Assembly: GCA_965279285.1 (NCBI GenBank)
Contig: OZ257148.1
Span: 1,798,001-1,862,000 of the forward strand
Direction of reading: 5' to 3'
Length of the DNA stretch: 64,000 nucleotides
Origin: G965279335 sp965279285
Lineage (GTDB): Bacteria > Pseudomonadota > Gammaproteobacteria > DSM-16500
Both the position numbers and the translations under genes were made by a program. The notes under the pieces are model-generated. The model was given only the letters and a program-made list of their open reading frames with translations, was not told the origin of the DNA and made no database searches. Shown one piece after another: positions 51,905 to 61,000 of this stretch; position 1 is the first letter of the stretch, and each line of letters begins with the position of its first letter.

Positions 51905-53689
51905 CTAATCCGGCGCAATAAACGTATTTTCTAAATCCCCCGCTTGTAATTTAAAAAACCCAGCATAAACACCATTTTTTTTTGTAATAAGATCATCATG
52001 CTTCCCTTCTTCAACAATGTTTCCTTTATCAAACACAAAAATCCGATCTGCATCTAAAATAGTAGATAATCGATGCGCAATCATAATGGATGTACGTCCT
52101 TGCGTTAATAAATGTAATCCATTTTGAATTGCACGTTCACTACTTGAATCAAGTGAGCTTGTTGCTTCATCAAGAATAAGAATCGGACGATTCGCTAAAA
52201 TGGCTCGGGCAATTGCAATACGTTGCCGCTCTCCTCCAGATAATTTGATTCCACGCTCACCCACTAAGGTTTCATATTTTAATGGCAAGCTTTCAATAAA
52301 ATCTGCAATATAAGCCTGTTTTGCCGCTGTTTGAATGGCCTCAAAACTAGAGTCAGGATTTGCATAGGCAATATTTTCACGTAAAGTCCGATGAAAAAGA
52401 ATCGGATCTTGCGGAACAAGTGCAATAGAATTACGTAAAGAAAATCGTGACCCTCGCATGATATCTTGTCCATCGATATAAATTGTGCCTTCTTGAATGG
52501 TATACATAAGTTGAAGTAATCGTATAAAGCTTGTTTTTCCACTACCAGAATGCCCAACTAAAGCAACCCGTTCACCGGCTTTAATTGCAACAGAGAAATT
52601 TTTAAAAATAGGAATAGATTTCCCCGGATAAATAAAAGTGACATTATCAAAAACAATAGCCCCTTCTTTTATTGACAATTCATTTGTGATGGGCGTCAAA
52701 ACTTCGGGCGGTTGACGCAAAAGTTTCATCACCGCATGTAAATCATACGAAGATGTTAAAATATTCTTGATGTTTTCACCTAAGTCGCGAATATAGGATT
52801 GCATAATAGTATAAGCAAGCACTAAATAAGCCATATTTTCAACCGAGGCTTTACCTTGGAATAAATACCACGTCCCTCCTCCTAATAAAATGGCCAGCAT
52901 GCCGATTAATAAAACGCGTTGTGCTAAGCCGGCTATATTGCTGAGAATATAGGCATAATAATTTTTAGTACGTAATTCACTGGTTAATTTAGTGAAATTT
53001 AAAAATTCACCTTGCTCTTTTGCGTAAGCTTTCGTAGTCGCAATACCACTAATACTATCAGCCAAATGAGCGCCAAAATGATCTTGTGCTTCTGCGTATT
53101 CTTGTTGCGCTTTTCCCGCTAGCTTTGATACTAATATACTACTGCCTATTAACATAATAATTAAATAAATAATAATAAGTAAAGCAAGAATTGGAAAATG
53201 CCAAGCAAGAAAAATTAAACTGCCTAGGAGGATTAAAACAGTCGGAAATATTCGTAGTAAAATTTGATCTTCAAAAATTTCTATTTTTTGACGCGCACGA
53301 TTAATTTGAGTAATGATGCTGCCGGTAAAAGTATCCGCAAAAAATTTTTCCGGTAATTTGTAGACGTGTTCAAATGCATCATCTTGTAATGATTTAAATA
53401 ATCGGGTTTCAAAGCCATTATAAATAATGTAAGTAATCGAAAAAAGAATAGCTTGTAAAAAATAAACGCCTAAGAAAATACCAAGGTACAAATAAATAGA
53501 ATTTTTATTAAGTTGCCCGCGAATAGCACCTAAAAAGTCAGCTAGTGCGCTAGGTAAATAGGTTTCTAATAACGAAGCTACGGTGAGGATGAAAAGAATA
53601 AGCCCTAATTTCCAGGGTTGTTTGAGCCAATAGCTTGCAGCAAAGCGGACTACATCAAAGAAGGAAAGTGATTTGGCTGCTGTCGTCAT
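51905..53689 (-). CDS. ABC exporter, fused membrane and ATPase domains
   Basis: A 594-residue half-transporter that probably works as a homodimer. Six membrane helices lie in about residues 20-310, followed by an ABC domain with Walker A GHSGSGKTS, signature KLSGGERQRIAIARA, Walker B ILILDEATSSLD and the H-loop Ala-His in IMIAHRLST. Together these mark the MsbA/LmrA-type exporter family. The substrate (lipid, peptide or drug) cannot be told. It lies alone between the island and a repeat pair. Confidence 0.92.
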   Translation of the reverse strand: MTTAAKSLSFFDVVRFAASYWLKQPWKLGLILFILTVASLLETYLPSALADFLGAIRGQLNKNSIYLYLGIFLGVYFLQAILFSITYIIYNGFETRLFKSLQDDAFEHVYKLPEKFFADTFTGSIITQINRARQKIEIFEDQILLRIFPTVLILLGSLIFLAWHFPILALLIIIYLIIMLIGSSILVSKLAGKAQQEYAEAQDHFGAHLADSISGIATTKAYAKEQGEFLNFTKLTSELRTKNYYAYILSNIAGLAQRVLLIGMLAILLGGGTWYLFQGKASVENMAYLVLAYTIMQSYIRDLGENIKNILTSSYDLHAVMKLLRQPPEVLTPITNELSIKEGAIVFDNVTFIYPGKSIPIFKNFSVAIKAGERVALVGHSGSGKTSFIRLLQLMYTIQEGTIYIDGQDIMRGSRFSLRNSIALVPQDPILFHRTLRENIAYANPDSSFEAIQTAAKQAYIADFIESLPLKYETLVGERGIKLSGGERQRIAIARAILANRPILILDEATSSLDSSSERAIQNGLHLLTQGRTSIMIAHRLSTILDADRIFVFDKGNIVEEGKHDDLITKKNGVYAGFFKLQAGDLENTFIAPD

Positions 53690-53738
53690 AAGAATTCATT
53701 TTTTAAAATTGATAAGTAAGGTGAGTCCACTATAAAAA

Positions 53739-53834
53739 GGTGGGCACGCTACGCTTTGCCCACCCTACAAAAGCATTACGATACAAAAACAAATTATAAA
53801 AACTGTAGGGTGGGCAAAGCGTAGCGTGCCCACC
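53739..53834. repeat. Palindromic repeat pair
   Basis: Arms 53739-53769 and 53804-53834 both read ...GCTACGC... instead of GCTGCGC. The shared variant in both arms suggests that paired arms are copied or converted together. The outer flank GCCCTGCTGAATAGTTAC follows to about 53859. Confidence 0.9.
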
Positions 53835-53867
53835 CAACTTTGCCCTGCTGAATAGTTACTTACAATT

Positions 53868-54449
53868 TTAGAAAGACCAGCAACGTTTTAGTTGTGACTG
53901 ATATAATTTAGCTCTTGCTTGTACGCGTTTGGCAACCTGTAATAGCCATGGTTTTTTTAAGTAAGTTTTATTTTTATAATTAGTAATTCCTTCATGATAT
54001 GCTAAATACAGTGCATAAGCATTATTAACGGGTATTCCTGCACGTGATTTTGCTCTTGATGCATACCAGCCAATAAAATCATCCGCATCCGAAAAATCAT
54101 AACGATTAGAGTCTGTATACCCTGTTGAATGCTGATAAAGCTGCCAAGTATGATTAATAGCTTGGCTATACCCATAAGCTGATGTTGGGCGTGCCCATGG
54201 TATGATACCTAGCATCATTGTTCGTGGGGGTCTGGCATCGGCTACGAAACTGGATTCTTGGTAAATAATCGCCATTTGCACCCCTATTGGGACACCATAA
54301 TGTTTTTGTGTTCTTTTTGTGATGTTTAACCATTCAGGGTATTGGTGAAAAATACGGCAAATATTGTTGGTATTGTCGGGTGGTGGCGCTGTTGCGCAGG
54401 AAGTTAACAGTGAAAGAAGAAGAGTGATTAGCCAATAACGGATACGCAT
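53868..54449 (-). CDS. Lipoprotein with transglycosylase SLT-like domain
   Basis: A 193-residue exported lipoprotein: signal peptide with lipobox LLTSC (lipidated Cys18). The lytic transglycosylase-type domain has IIYQESSF (catalytic Glu65) and SAYGYSQAINHTW, then LYLAYHEGITNYKN. It should cleave the MurNAc-GlcNAc bond of peptidoglycan at the outer membrane inner face. It lies in a region with other peptidoglycan enzymes (L,D-transpeptidase, VanX-like dipeptidase), all on the same strand. Confidence 0.85.
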   Translation of the reverse strand: MRIRYWLITLLLSLLTSCATAPPPDNTNNICRIFHQYPEWLNITKRTQKHYGVPIGVQMAIIYQESSFVADARPPRTMMLGIIPWARPTSAYGYSQAINHTWQLYQHSTGYTDSNRYDFSDADDFIGWYASRAKSRAGIPVNNAYALYLAYHEGITNYKNKTYLKKPWLLQVAKRVQARAKLYQSQLKRCWSF

Positions 54450-54537
54450 TTGTATTTTACCTGGGTTACTTAATAATAATTACAAGTATAACAATCTGTT
54501 TTTTTATTTGCAGTAAATTTTGGATGTTTCTGTGGTT

Positions 54538-54627
54538 GGTGGGCACGCTGCGCTTTGCCCACCCTACATTTTTTATAATTTATTTTTATCATTTTTTGTA
54601 GGATGGGCAAAGCGCAGCGTGCCCACC
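54538..54627. repeat. Palindromic repeat pair
   Basis: Arms 54538-54568 and 54597-54627, with a 28-base A/T-rich loop; the right arm reads GTAGGATGGGC. It lies upstream of the lipoprotein gene and downstream of the 213-residue protein gene. Confidence 0.9.
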
Positions 54628-54654
54628 GTCCACAAGTCAGGATGACAACTTTAC

Positions 54655-55296
54655 TTAACTTTCAGGAATCGTACTTTTTTCCATTAATTCCAGCCATTTA
54701 TTCCTATTCTCTTCACCCATATCTGATTTTTTAATGACATAATGCAGAAAATAATAACCATCATCACCTTTTCGAATTAACTGCAATTCATCTTGTTTTT
54801 GATTGTCAGGGCTTTCAATTCTAAACTCAAATAATATTGCATCTTCATCTTCGGAAAAAATTTTCACTATGGGATTGAATCCCGATTTTTTAAAATTTTC
54901 AATAAAGGTATCCGCTATTTTTCTTGGTGTTACCCCATCATCAGTTATCGGCATAAATTGACTAGTGATTAGTTCATTCCAAGAATTTATATCATCACCA
55001 TCCGGAATATACTCGACTATTGTTGTATTGGGCGTTTTATTACCCCAAGCAGCAAACCAGGGACGGTTATCAAAAATAATTTTTTGTTTTTCATAAGTTT
55101 TAATTTCTGGATCAATGGCCTTGGTCATCTGGACAGTCGTACTACAATAAAGGTCGCCTTCTATATTGTAATACTCTACGCATTTATTTTTCACATCCGA
55201 GTTTACTTTTATTAGCGTATTAGGATCAACAGCTGCATGAAGAGTAGAAAAGGCAAAGGCCAAAGGTAACACCAAAAAAACCAGTGATTTCGACAT
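54655..55296 (-). CDS. Secreted protein of unknown function
   Basis: A 213-residue protein with a signal peptide (cleavage likely after STLHA, residue 21). The mature part is mixed and acidic, with two cysteines near the start (KCVEYYN, LYCSTTV) that may be bridged. I do not recognise the family. It lies about 40 bases downstream of the L,D-transpeptidase gene on the same strand, so it is probably in the same transcript and periplasmic. Confidence 0.6.
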   Translation of the reverse strand: MSKSLVFLVLPLAFAFSTLHAAVDPNTLIKVNSDVKNKCVEYYNIEGDLYCSTTVQMTKAIDPEIKTYEKQKIIFDNRPWFAAWGNKTPNTTIVEYIPDGDDINSWNELITSQFMPITDDGVTPRKIADTFIENFKKSGFNPIVKIFSEDEDAILFEFRIESPDNQKQDELQLIRKGDDGYYFLHYVIKKSDMGEENRNKWLELMEKSTIPES

Positions 55297-55337
55297 GATT
55301 TACTCCAAGATTAGATTGTTATCTAAGTATAACATTT

Positions 55338-56081
55338 TTAATTATTATATAACATATTAGGTAACTTCCACTTAGTCTCGCCCGTTTTAAAAACATGAGT
55401 AGGAAAAATCGCAATTAACGGTTTCTTTTTAGGATCTAGCCAGGTGAGTGTTTCTTTCAAATTAACCTCTGCCATTGCTATACAACCTGCTGTGCCTATT
55501 TCAGGGCTTTTCCAGATATGCATAAATATACATGAACCTGCGCCTTTTGTTGTTGGCTCAGCATTATATTGAATAATAGCTCCTAATTTATATTGTGGTA
55601 CTTGACGCATTTTTTCTCCAGAGTGCCAATCTTTTTGTTTAACTTTATTACCATCAATTAATTGATTGTAATAATTTGATTTAACGTCATCTACACAAAT
55701 ACTGGCATTTGTGAGCGGAAAGTAATTTTTTTTATACTTTATTTTTTCATCAAAATCAAATAATGGCCCTAGCGCATAAACACCAATTGGAGTTCGATTA
55801 TCTCCTTCGGTTTTTATTGGCAAATAATCGCTGTTATTTTTAAAATGAAAATCCCAAGCCATACCCTGCTTACCAATGACAATAGGAATAGGTTTTCCAA
55901 CCGTATTCCAAGCACTTTTTACTGTAGTGCGTGCAAAACGTTGCATTTGGCCTTGTGTCGTATCCCCATCTTTTGCTAGCACAATAATAAGTTGTTCGCT
56001 ATCCGATAATAATTGTTGTGGTTTAGTTGCAGCAAAAGTCCAAGTATAAAAGAATAATAGTAATAATATGAGTATTTTCAT
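55338..56081 (-). CDS. L,D-transpeptidase family protein (YkuD fold)
   Basis: A 247-residue exported protein (signal peptide residues 1-17). The YkuD-type active site is H188 in CIFMHIWKS and C200 in GTAGCIAM. It may form 3-3 cross-links in peptidoglycan, attach proteins to it, or cleave it. It belongs to the short, single-domain group in which the product is hard to predict. It lies eight bases downstream of the VanX-like gene, so the two are likely co-expressed. Confidence 0.85.
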   Translation of the reverse strand: MKILILLLLFFYTWTFAATKPQQLLSDSEQLIIVLAKDGDTTQGQMQRFARTTVKSAWNTVGKPIPIVIGKQGMAWDFHFKNNSDYLPIKTEGDNRTPIGVYALGPLFDFDEKIKYKKNYFPLTNASICVDDVKSNYYNQLIDGNKVKQKDWHSGEKMRQVPQYKLGAIIQYNAEPTTKGAGSCIFMHIWKSPEIGTAGCIAMAEVNLKETLTWLDPKKKPLIAIFPTHVFKTGETKWKLPNMLYNN

Positions 56082-56089
56082 AATGGCCT

Positions 56090-56788
56090 TTATTGAACAA
56101 GAAAATTAAAATAGGTATTAGGAAAATCTTCATTTTTTAGCGTAAAATGCCACCATTCTGTTTCTAAGGGTATAAAGCCAGCCTCTGCCATTAATGTACG
56201 TAAAAGCATGCGATGTTGTTTTGCTTGATCATGAATAGTATTATTAAGCGGATGCGAGGTTTCATCCATAAAATCAAAATGTGTTCCCATATCAAGCTCG
56301 GTTGGTTGATGCTGGGCATCAAAACGAACTAAAGTCAAATCGACAGTGCTACCTCTTGAGTGTCCTGATTTTTCTGCAACATAACCCAATTTAAAAAAAT
56401 CGGCTTTATCAACAGCGGGATAATAATTATTTTTCTGACGCTGATCTTTTATATCACGACTCCAATTAATAAAATCATTTACAGCCATTGTAGGACGATA
56501 ACAATCGTATATTTTAATTCCTAGACCTTGTGATTTTAATCGTACTTGTAACTTTGCTAAAGCTTGCGCGGTATTTTGAGTTAAAATACATTTTGGTGCA
56601 ACATAGCCTTTAATCGGTCGACCAATAAAATTATCTGCAGAATAATATTTCATAGTTTGAATGACAGACGGATCAACATCCTGTAAATAAACAAAACCCT
56701 TAGGTAAATTCGCAGCGTGACTTGCATAACTCAAAGTAATTAATATCAGAAAAATTAATAACTTTGCTCGGGGAAAAATATTTATCAC
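56090..56788 (-). CDS. D-Ala-D-Ala dipeptidase (VanX/DdpX type)
   Basis: A 232-residue exported zinc dipeptidase of family M15D (signal peptide, cleavage near residue 25). Zinc ligands and catalytic residues are visible: Arg98 in YDCYRPT, H143 and D150 in SGHSRGSTVD, E211 and H214 in ETEWWHF. It hydrolyses free D-Ala-D-Ala. With a signal peptide it should recycle periplasmic dipeptide rather than give cytoplasmic vancomycin resistance. It forms a probable operon with the L,D-transpeptidase gene. Confidence 0.92.
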   Translation of the reverse strand: MINIFPRAKLLIFLILITLSYASHAANLPKGFVYLQDVDPSVIQTMKYYSADNFIGRPIKGYVAPKCILTQNTAQALAKLQVRLKSQGLGIKIYDCYRPTMAVNDFINWSRDIKDQRQKNNYYPAVDKADFFKLGYVAEKSGHSRGSTVDLTLVRFDAQHQPTELDMGTHFDFMDETSHPLNNTIHDQAKQHRMLLRTLMAEAGFIPLETEWWHFTLKNEDFPNTYFNFLVQ

Positions 56789-56808
56789 TACACACTCCTA
56801 AGGAATTT

Positions 56809-56901
56809 GGTGGGCACGCTGCGCTTTGCCCACCTTACAATAATTTATTTTTGTAATTATATTATAAAACTGTAGGGCGGGCAAAGCGCAGCGTGCCCAC
56901 C
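56809..56901. repeat. Palindromic repeat pair
   Basis: Arms 56809-56839 and 56871-56901 around an A/T-rich loop. It separates the VanX-like gene from asd. A shortened outer flank (TCTAGCCACTGAGCTGG) follows towards the asd stop codon. Confidence 0.9.
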
Positions 56902-56925
56902 AACCTCTCTAGCCACTGAGCTGGA

Positions 56926-57942
56926 CTACAAATAAGACTCAACCAACTTTTCCGCAATCTGCACCGCATTCAATGCTGCACCTTTACGTAAATTATCAGT
57001 GACGACCCATAAATTAATACCATTCGGATGTGATATATCCGCTCGCAATCGACCTACAAAAACTTCATCTTTTCCTGCAGCATCTTTAGTCGGTGTTGGA
57101 TAAGGAAATTTACCATTCATTAATTTAATCCCTGGTGCATGACTTAGTAAATGCTGAACTTCTTTGATAGCAATTTTATCTTTTGTCTCTAAATGCACAG
57201 CTGCAGAATGGCCATAAAAAACAGGGACTCTCACTGTCGTAGGATTAATAGCAATAGTATCATCACCCATGATTTTTTGTGTTTCCCAAACAATTTTCAT
57301 CTCTTCTTTAGTATAACCGTTTTCTAAGAAATCATCGCAATGGGGAATCACGTTAAAAGCAATTTGTTGAGGATATATTTTTGCTTTTGCTGGTCGACCA
57401 TTTAATAAAGAAGATGTTTGATTCACTAACTCACTAATCGCTTCTTTTCCCGTTCCAGAAACAGACTGATAGGTTGCAACATTCATACGTACAATCCCTA
57501 CTGCATCATAAATAGGCTTTAATGCAACAACAATGGGTATGGTATTACAGTTAGGACTTGCAATAATGTTTTTATTTCTAAAATCTGCGATAGCATACTC
57601 ATTCACTTCGGGAACAACCAAAGGCACTTCTGGGTCATAACGAAAATACGAGCTTTTATCGATAATAATGCTACCTGCCGCTGCAGCTTTAGGTGCGTAT
57701 TCAGCAGCTAATTCATTGCTCGTACAAAAAAATGCAATTTGAGCTTTACTGAAATCAAATTCCGCTAAATCTTCCAGGATATAAGGCTTATTTTTAAAAA
57801 GTAAAGTATCTCCAGCTGATCGTTCACTGGCTAATAAATAAATATTATCAAGAGGAAAATTTCTTTCTTCAAGTATGGATAACAGTGCTGTTCCTACAGC
57901 TCCCGTAGCACCAACAATTGCAACATTAAATACACTACGCAC
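56926..57942 (-). CDS. asd: Aspartate-semialdehyde dehydrogenase
   Basis: Reduces aspartyl phosphate to the semialdehyde on the route to lysine/diaminopimelate, threonine and methionine. The 338 residues start RSVFNVAIVGATGAVGTALL (NADP site); the catalytic Cys is in SPNCNTIP and the active-site His in VFYGHSAAVH. The start is GTG at 57942, preceded by GAGGAG at seven bases. A TTG at 57957 lies inside that ribosome site and is rejected. Needed for cell-wall diaminopimelate. Confidence 0.95.
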   Translation of the reverse strand: MRSVFNVAIVGATGAVGTALLSILEERNFPLDNIYLLASERSAGDTLLFKNKPYILEDLAEFDFSKAQIAFFCTSNELAAEYAPKAAAAGSIIIDKSSYFRYDPEVPLVVPEVNEYAIADFRNKNIIASPNCNTIPIVVALKPIYDAVGIVRMNVATYQSVSGTGKEAISELVNQTSSLLNGRPAKAKIYPQQIAFNVIPHCDDFLENGYTKEEMKIVWETQKIMGDDTIAINPTTVRVPVFYGHSAAVHLETKDKIAIKEVQHLLSHAPGIKLMNGKFPYPTPTKDAAGKDEVFVGRLRADISHPNGINLWVVTDNLRKGAALNAVQIAEKLVESYL

Positions 57943-58074
57943 AATAACACTCCTCAAGATTATTTTTTAGATTCAAGACTTTGTAACCAAATACTCATTA
58001 TTACACCCATTAAAAGCGGGTTGTTTTCTTGAGCATAATGCAAAGCCATGATTGAGTCCTTTTAAATCGAATTG

Positions 58075-61000
58075 CTATTCTCCCGCCTGAGCAAAATCAA
58101 ATAATTCTCGCAAAGCAACAGAAAACGTAACAAATCCAATGGTTACACTGGACTTTATTTCCGCCACTAAATTTTGCCAACGCGTTATAAAAAGATTATT
58201 GGAATGCATCCAACTTTGGATCCATGCTTCAATTGTTTTGCCATTGGTTTTTTTGGATTTTAATGATAAGACACTCACACTTAATTTTCTCTGTACACGA
58301 TCTAAATCATCGCGATAACTAGAACGAGCTAATTCATCCCATTGATTTTCCATCGGATAATGATTAATTTGTTCACGTAACCAACTGAGATCCATATGCG
58401 AACCGAGAGCATTATAGACGTTAGCGATTTCAGTCACAGGGAAATTATTTTTTCGCGCTGCCTCAACAATATCAAGTGCAGTCAATAAAATATAACAACT
58501 AGCGACTTTTGTTGCCAAGGCTTCAGGAACACCAAGCTCAGTATAAGCAAGGATTTCTTTTTGAAAATCTTCTAATTCAACAGGCATCAGCAGAGTTGGC
58601 AATTTTTGCATTAACTCCTGGATTGGCTTTTTAAATTCTTGAATTGTTTTTTCAACGTTAATATCAGGCCTTCTATTGCGTAAAAACCAACGAGAAGAGC
58701 GCCGTATGAGTAAATACACTTGCAGCATCATTTTATGCTGCGTTTCAATGCTAACTTTGAAATCGAGAGATTCTATGTCACGCCATAAATCATGCATATC
58801 AAAAATAGATTCTGCGATGACATAAGCCCGCATAATAAAAGCAATTGAAGCGCCTGTCTCATGTTGCAAACGTTCAGTAAAATTAATCCCCATGTGATCC
58901 GTAACATTTTTTCCTAACTGGGTTGCAATAATTTCTTTCCGCAAACTGTGCTCTTTCATCTGAGGTAGATATTTTTCTCGCAAGGGCTGAGGAAAAGCCA
59001 TCATCAAATAGCGCTCAAAATAAGGATCATCTGTGACATCCGAGGCGATAATGTCTTGCTTTAAATACATTTTACAATAAGCAATTAATACCGCAATTTC
59101 TGGCCGAGTAAGGCCTTGTTGATTCGCTTTGCGTTCAACGAAAATATTTTCGGTAGGTAAAAATTCCAATTTACGATTTAAACGACCGACTTTTTCTAGC
59201 TCATGCATATAACGCTTAAAAACATCAATGGTTGATACAGCAACAGAAGACTCTAAGCTAAGCATTTGTGTTTGTTCGTAATTGTCACGTAAAACTAATT
59301 CCGCAACTTCATCTGTCATTTTTTCTAGTAATTCATTTCGCTGTTGCAGTGTCATCTCATTGTTAATGACAAGCTGGTTTAATAAGATTTTTATATTCAC
59401 TTCATGGTCAGAACAATCTACACCCGCAGAATTATCAATAAAATCGGTATAAATAATCCCATCATTTAATGAGTATTCAATCCGACCTTGCTGGGTAAAA
59501 CCAAGATTACCGCCCTCACCCACCATGCGCGCTTTTAATTCATTACCATCAATACGAATACTATCACTCGTTCGATCTCCTGCATCTGCATGTGACTCAA
59601 AACTGGCTTTTACAAATGTCCCAATCCCACCATTCCAAAGTAAATCAATCGGTGCTTTTAACATGGCACGAATTAAATCATTGGGCACCATATAATCATC
59701 TTCAACATTGAGTGCTTGCTTAATTTCAGGACTTAATTTAATCGACTTTGCTGAACGATTAAAAATACCACCACCAGCAGAAATCAGTTGCAGATCATAG
59801 TCAGCCCAGGATGATCGAGGCAAATTAAATAAGCGTAAACGCTCAACATAACTTTTTTCTGCATCTGGATTGGGATCTAAAAAAATATGCATATGATTAA
59901 AGGCACCAATTAACTTGATATGTTTAGACATCAACATACCATTACCAAATACATCACCTGCCATATCACCAATACCAACGACAGTAAAATCCATTTTTTC
60001 TGGATCAAGATTCAACTCACGAAAATGTCGTTTCACTGACTCCCATGCTCCACGCGCAGTAATTCCCATTTTTTTATGGTCATAACCAGCAGAACCACCA
60101 GAAGCAAAGGCATCGTCTAACCAAAAATGATATTCTTTTGAAATGCTATTAGCGATATCGGAAAAAGTTGCTGTACCTTTATCGGCAGCAACAACTAAAT
60201 AAGTATCATCTTCATCATAAATGACGACATTTTCTGGATGAATAATGTGGCCTTCTTTTATATTATCGGTCAGATCAAGCAATCCACGAATAAAAGTAGA
60301 GTAACAATAAATAACTTCCTTCATAATTGCATCACGATCAGCACCTAGCGGTAATTGCTTAGGATAAAAGCCACCTTTTGCTCCTACTGGCACAATAACT
60401 GAATTTTTTACTTGCTGAGCTTTCATTAAACCTAAGACTTCAGTTCTAAAGTCTTCTCGACGATCTGACCAGCGAATTCCACCTCTTGCCACTTTTCCAC
60501 CACGTAAATGAACACCCTCAACTCGCGGCGAATAAACAAAAATTTCAAACATCGGGCGAGGCAAAGGTAAATCTGTAATTTCAGCTGGATTAAATTTAAA
60601 GGAAATATACGATTTTGGATGTCCATCAGCTGTTTTTTGAAAATAATTAGTTCGAGTGGTAGCTAATATAATTTCACGTAAACGTCGCAAAATACGATCT
60701 TCATCTAAACTGGTAACAGCATCAAGTTCAGTATCAATTTCTGTTAATAAATCTTTAGTGTCAGGCCGATCGTTTACAGAATACTCTGGTGAAAAACGCA
60801 ACTTAAATAACTCAACTAAATTTTTAGAAATTTCCGGATTGTTAGTCAGCGCATCTTCTATATATTCTTGGCTAAAAGTAAAACCTGTTTGACGTAAATA
60901 TTTCACGTAACCACGTAATACCGCGACTTCATTCCATGCTAATTTAGCTGTGATAATTAAACGGTTAAAGCCATCATCTTCTGCATTGCGTACCCATATA

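Noticed and set aside
56090..56788. Vancomycin resistance determinant
   Set aside because: The dipeptidase has a signal peptide and there is no vanH/vanA-type ligase nearby, so periplasmic recycling is more likely.
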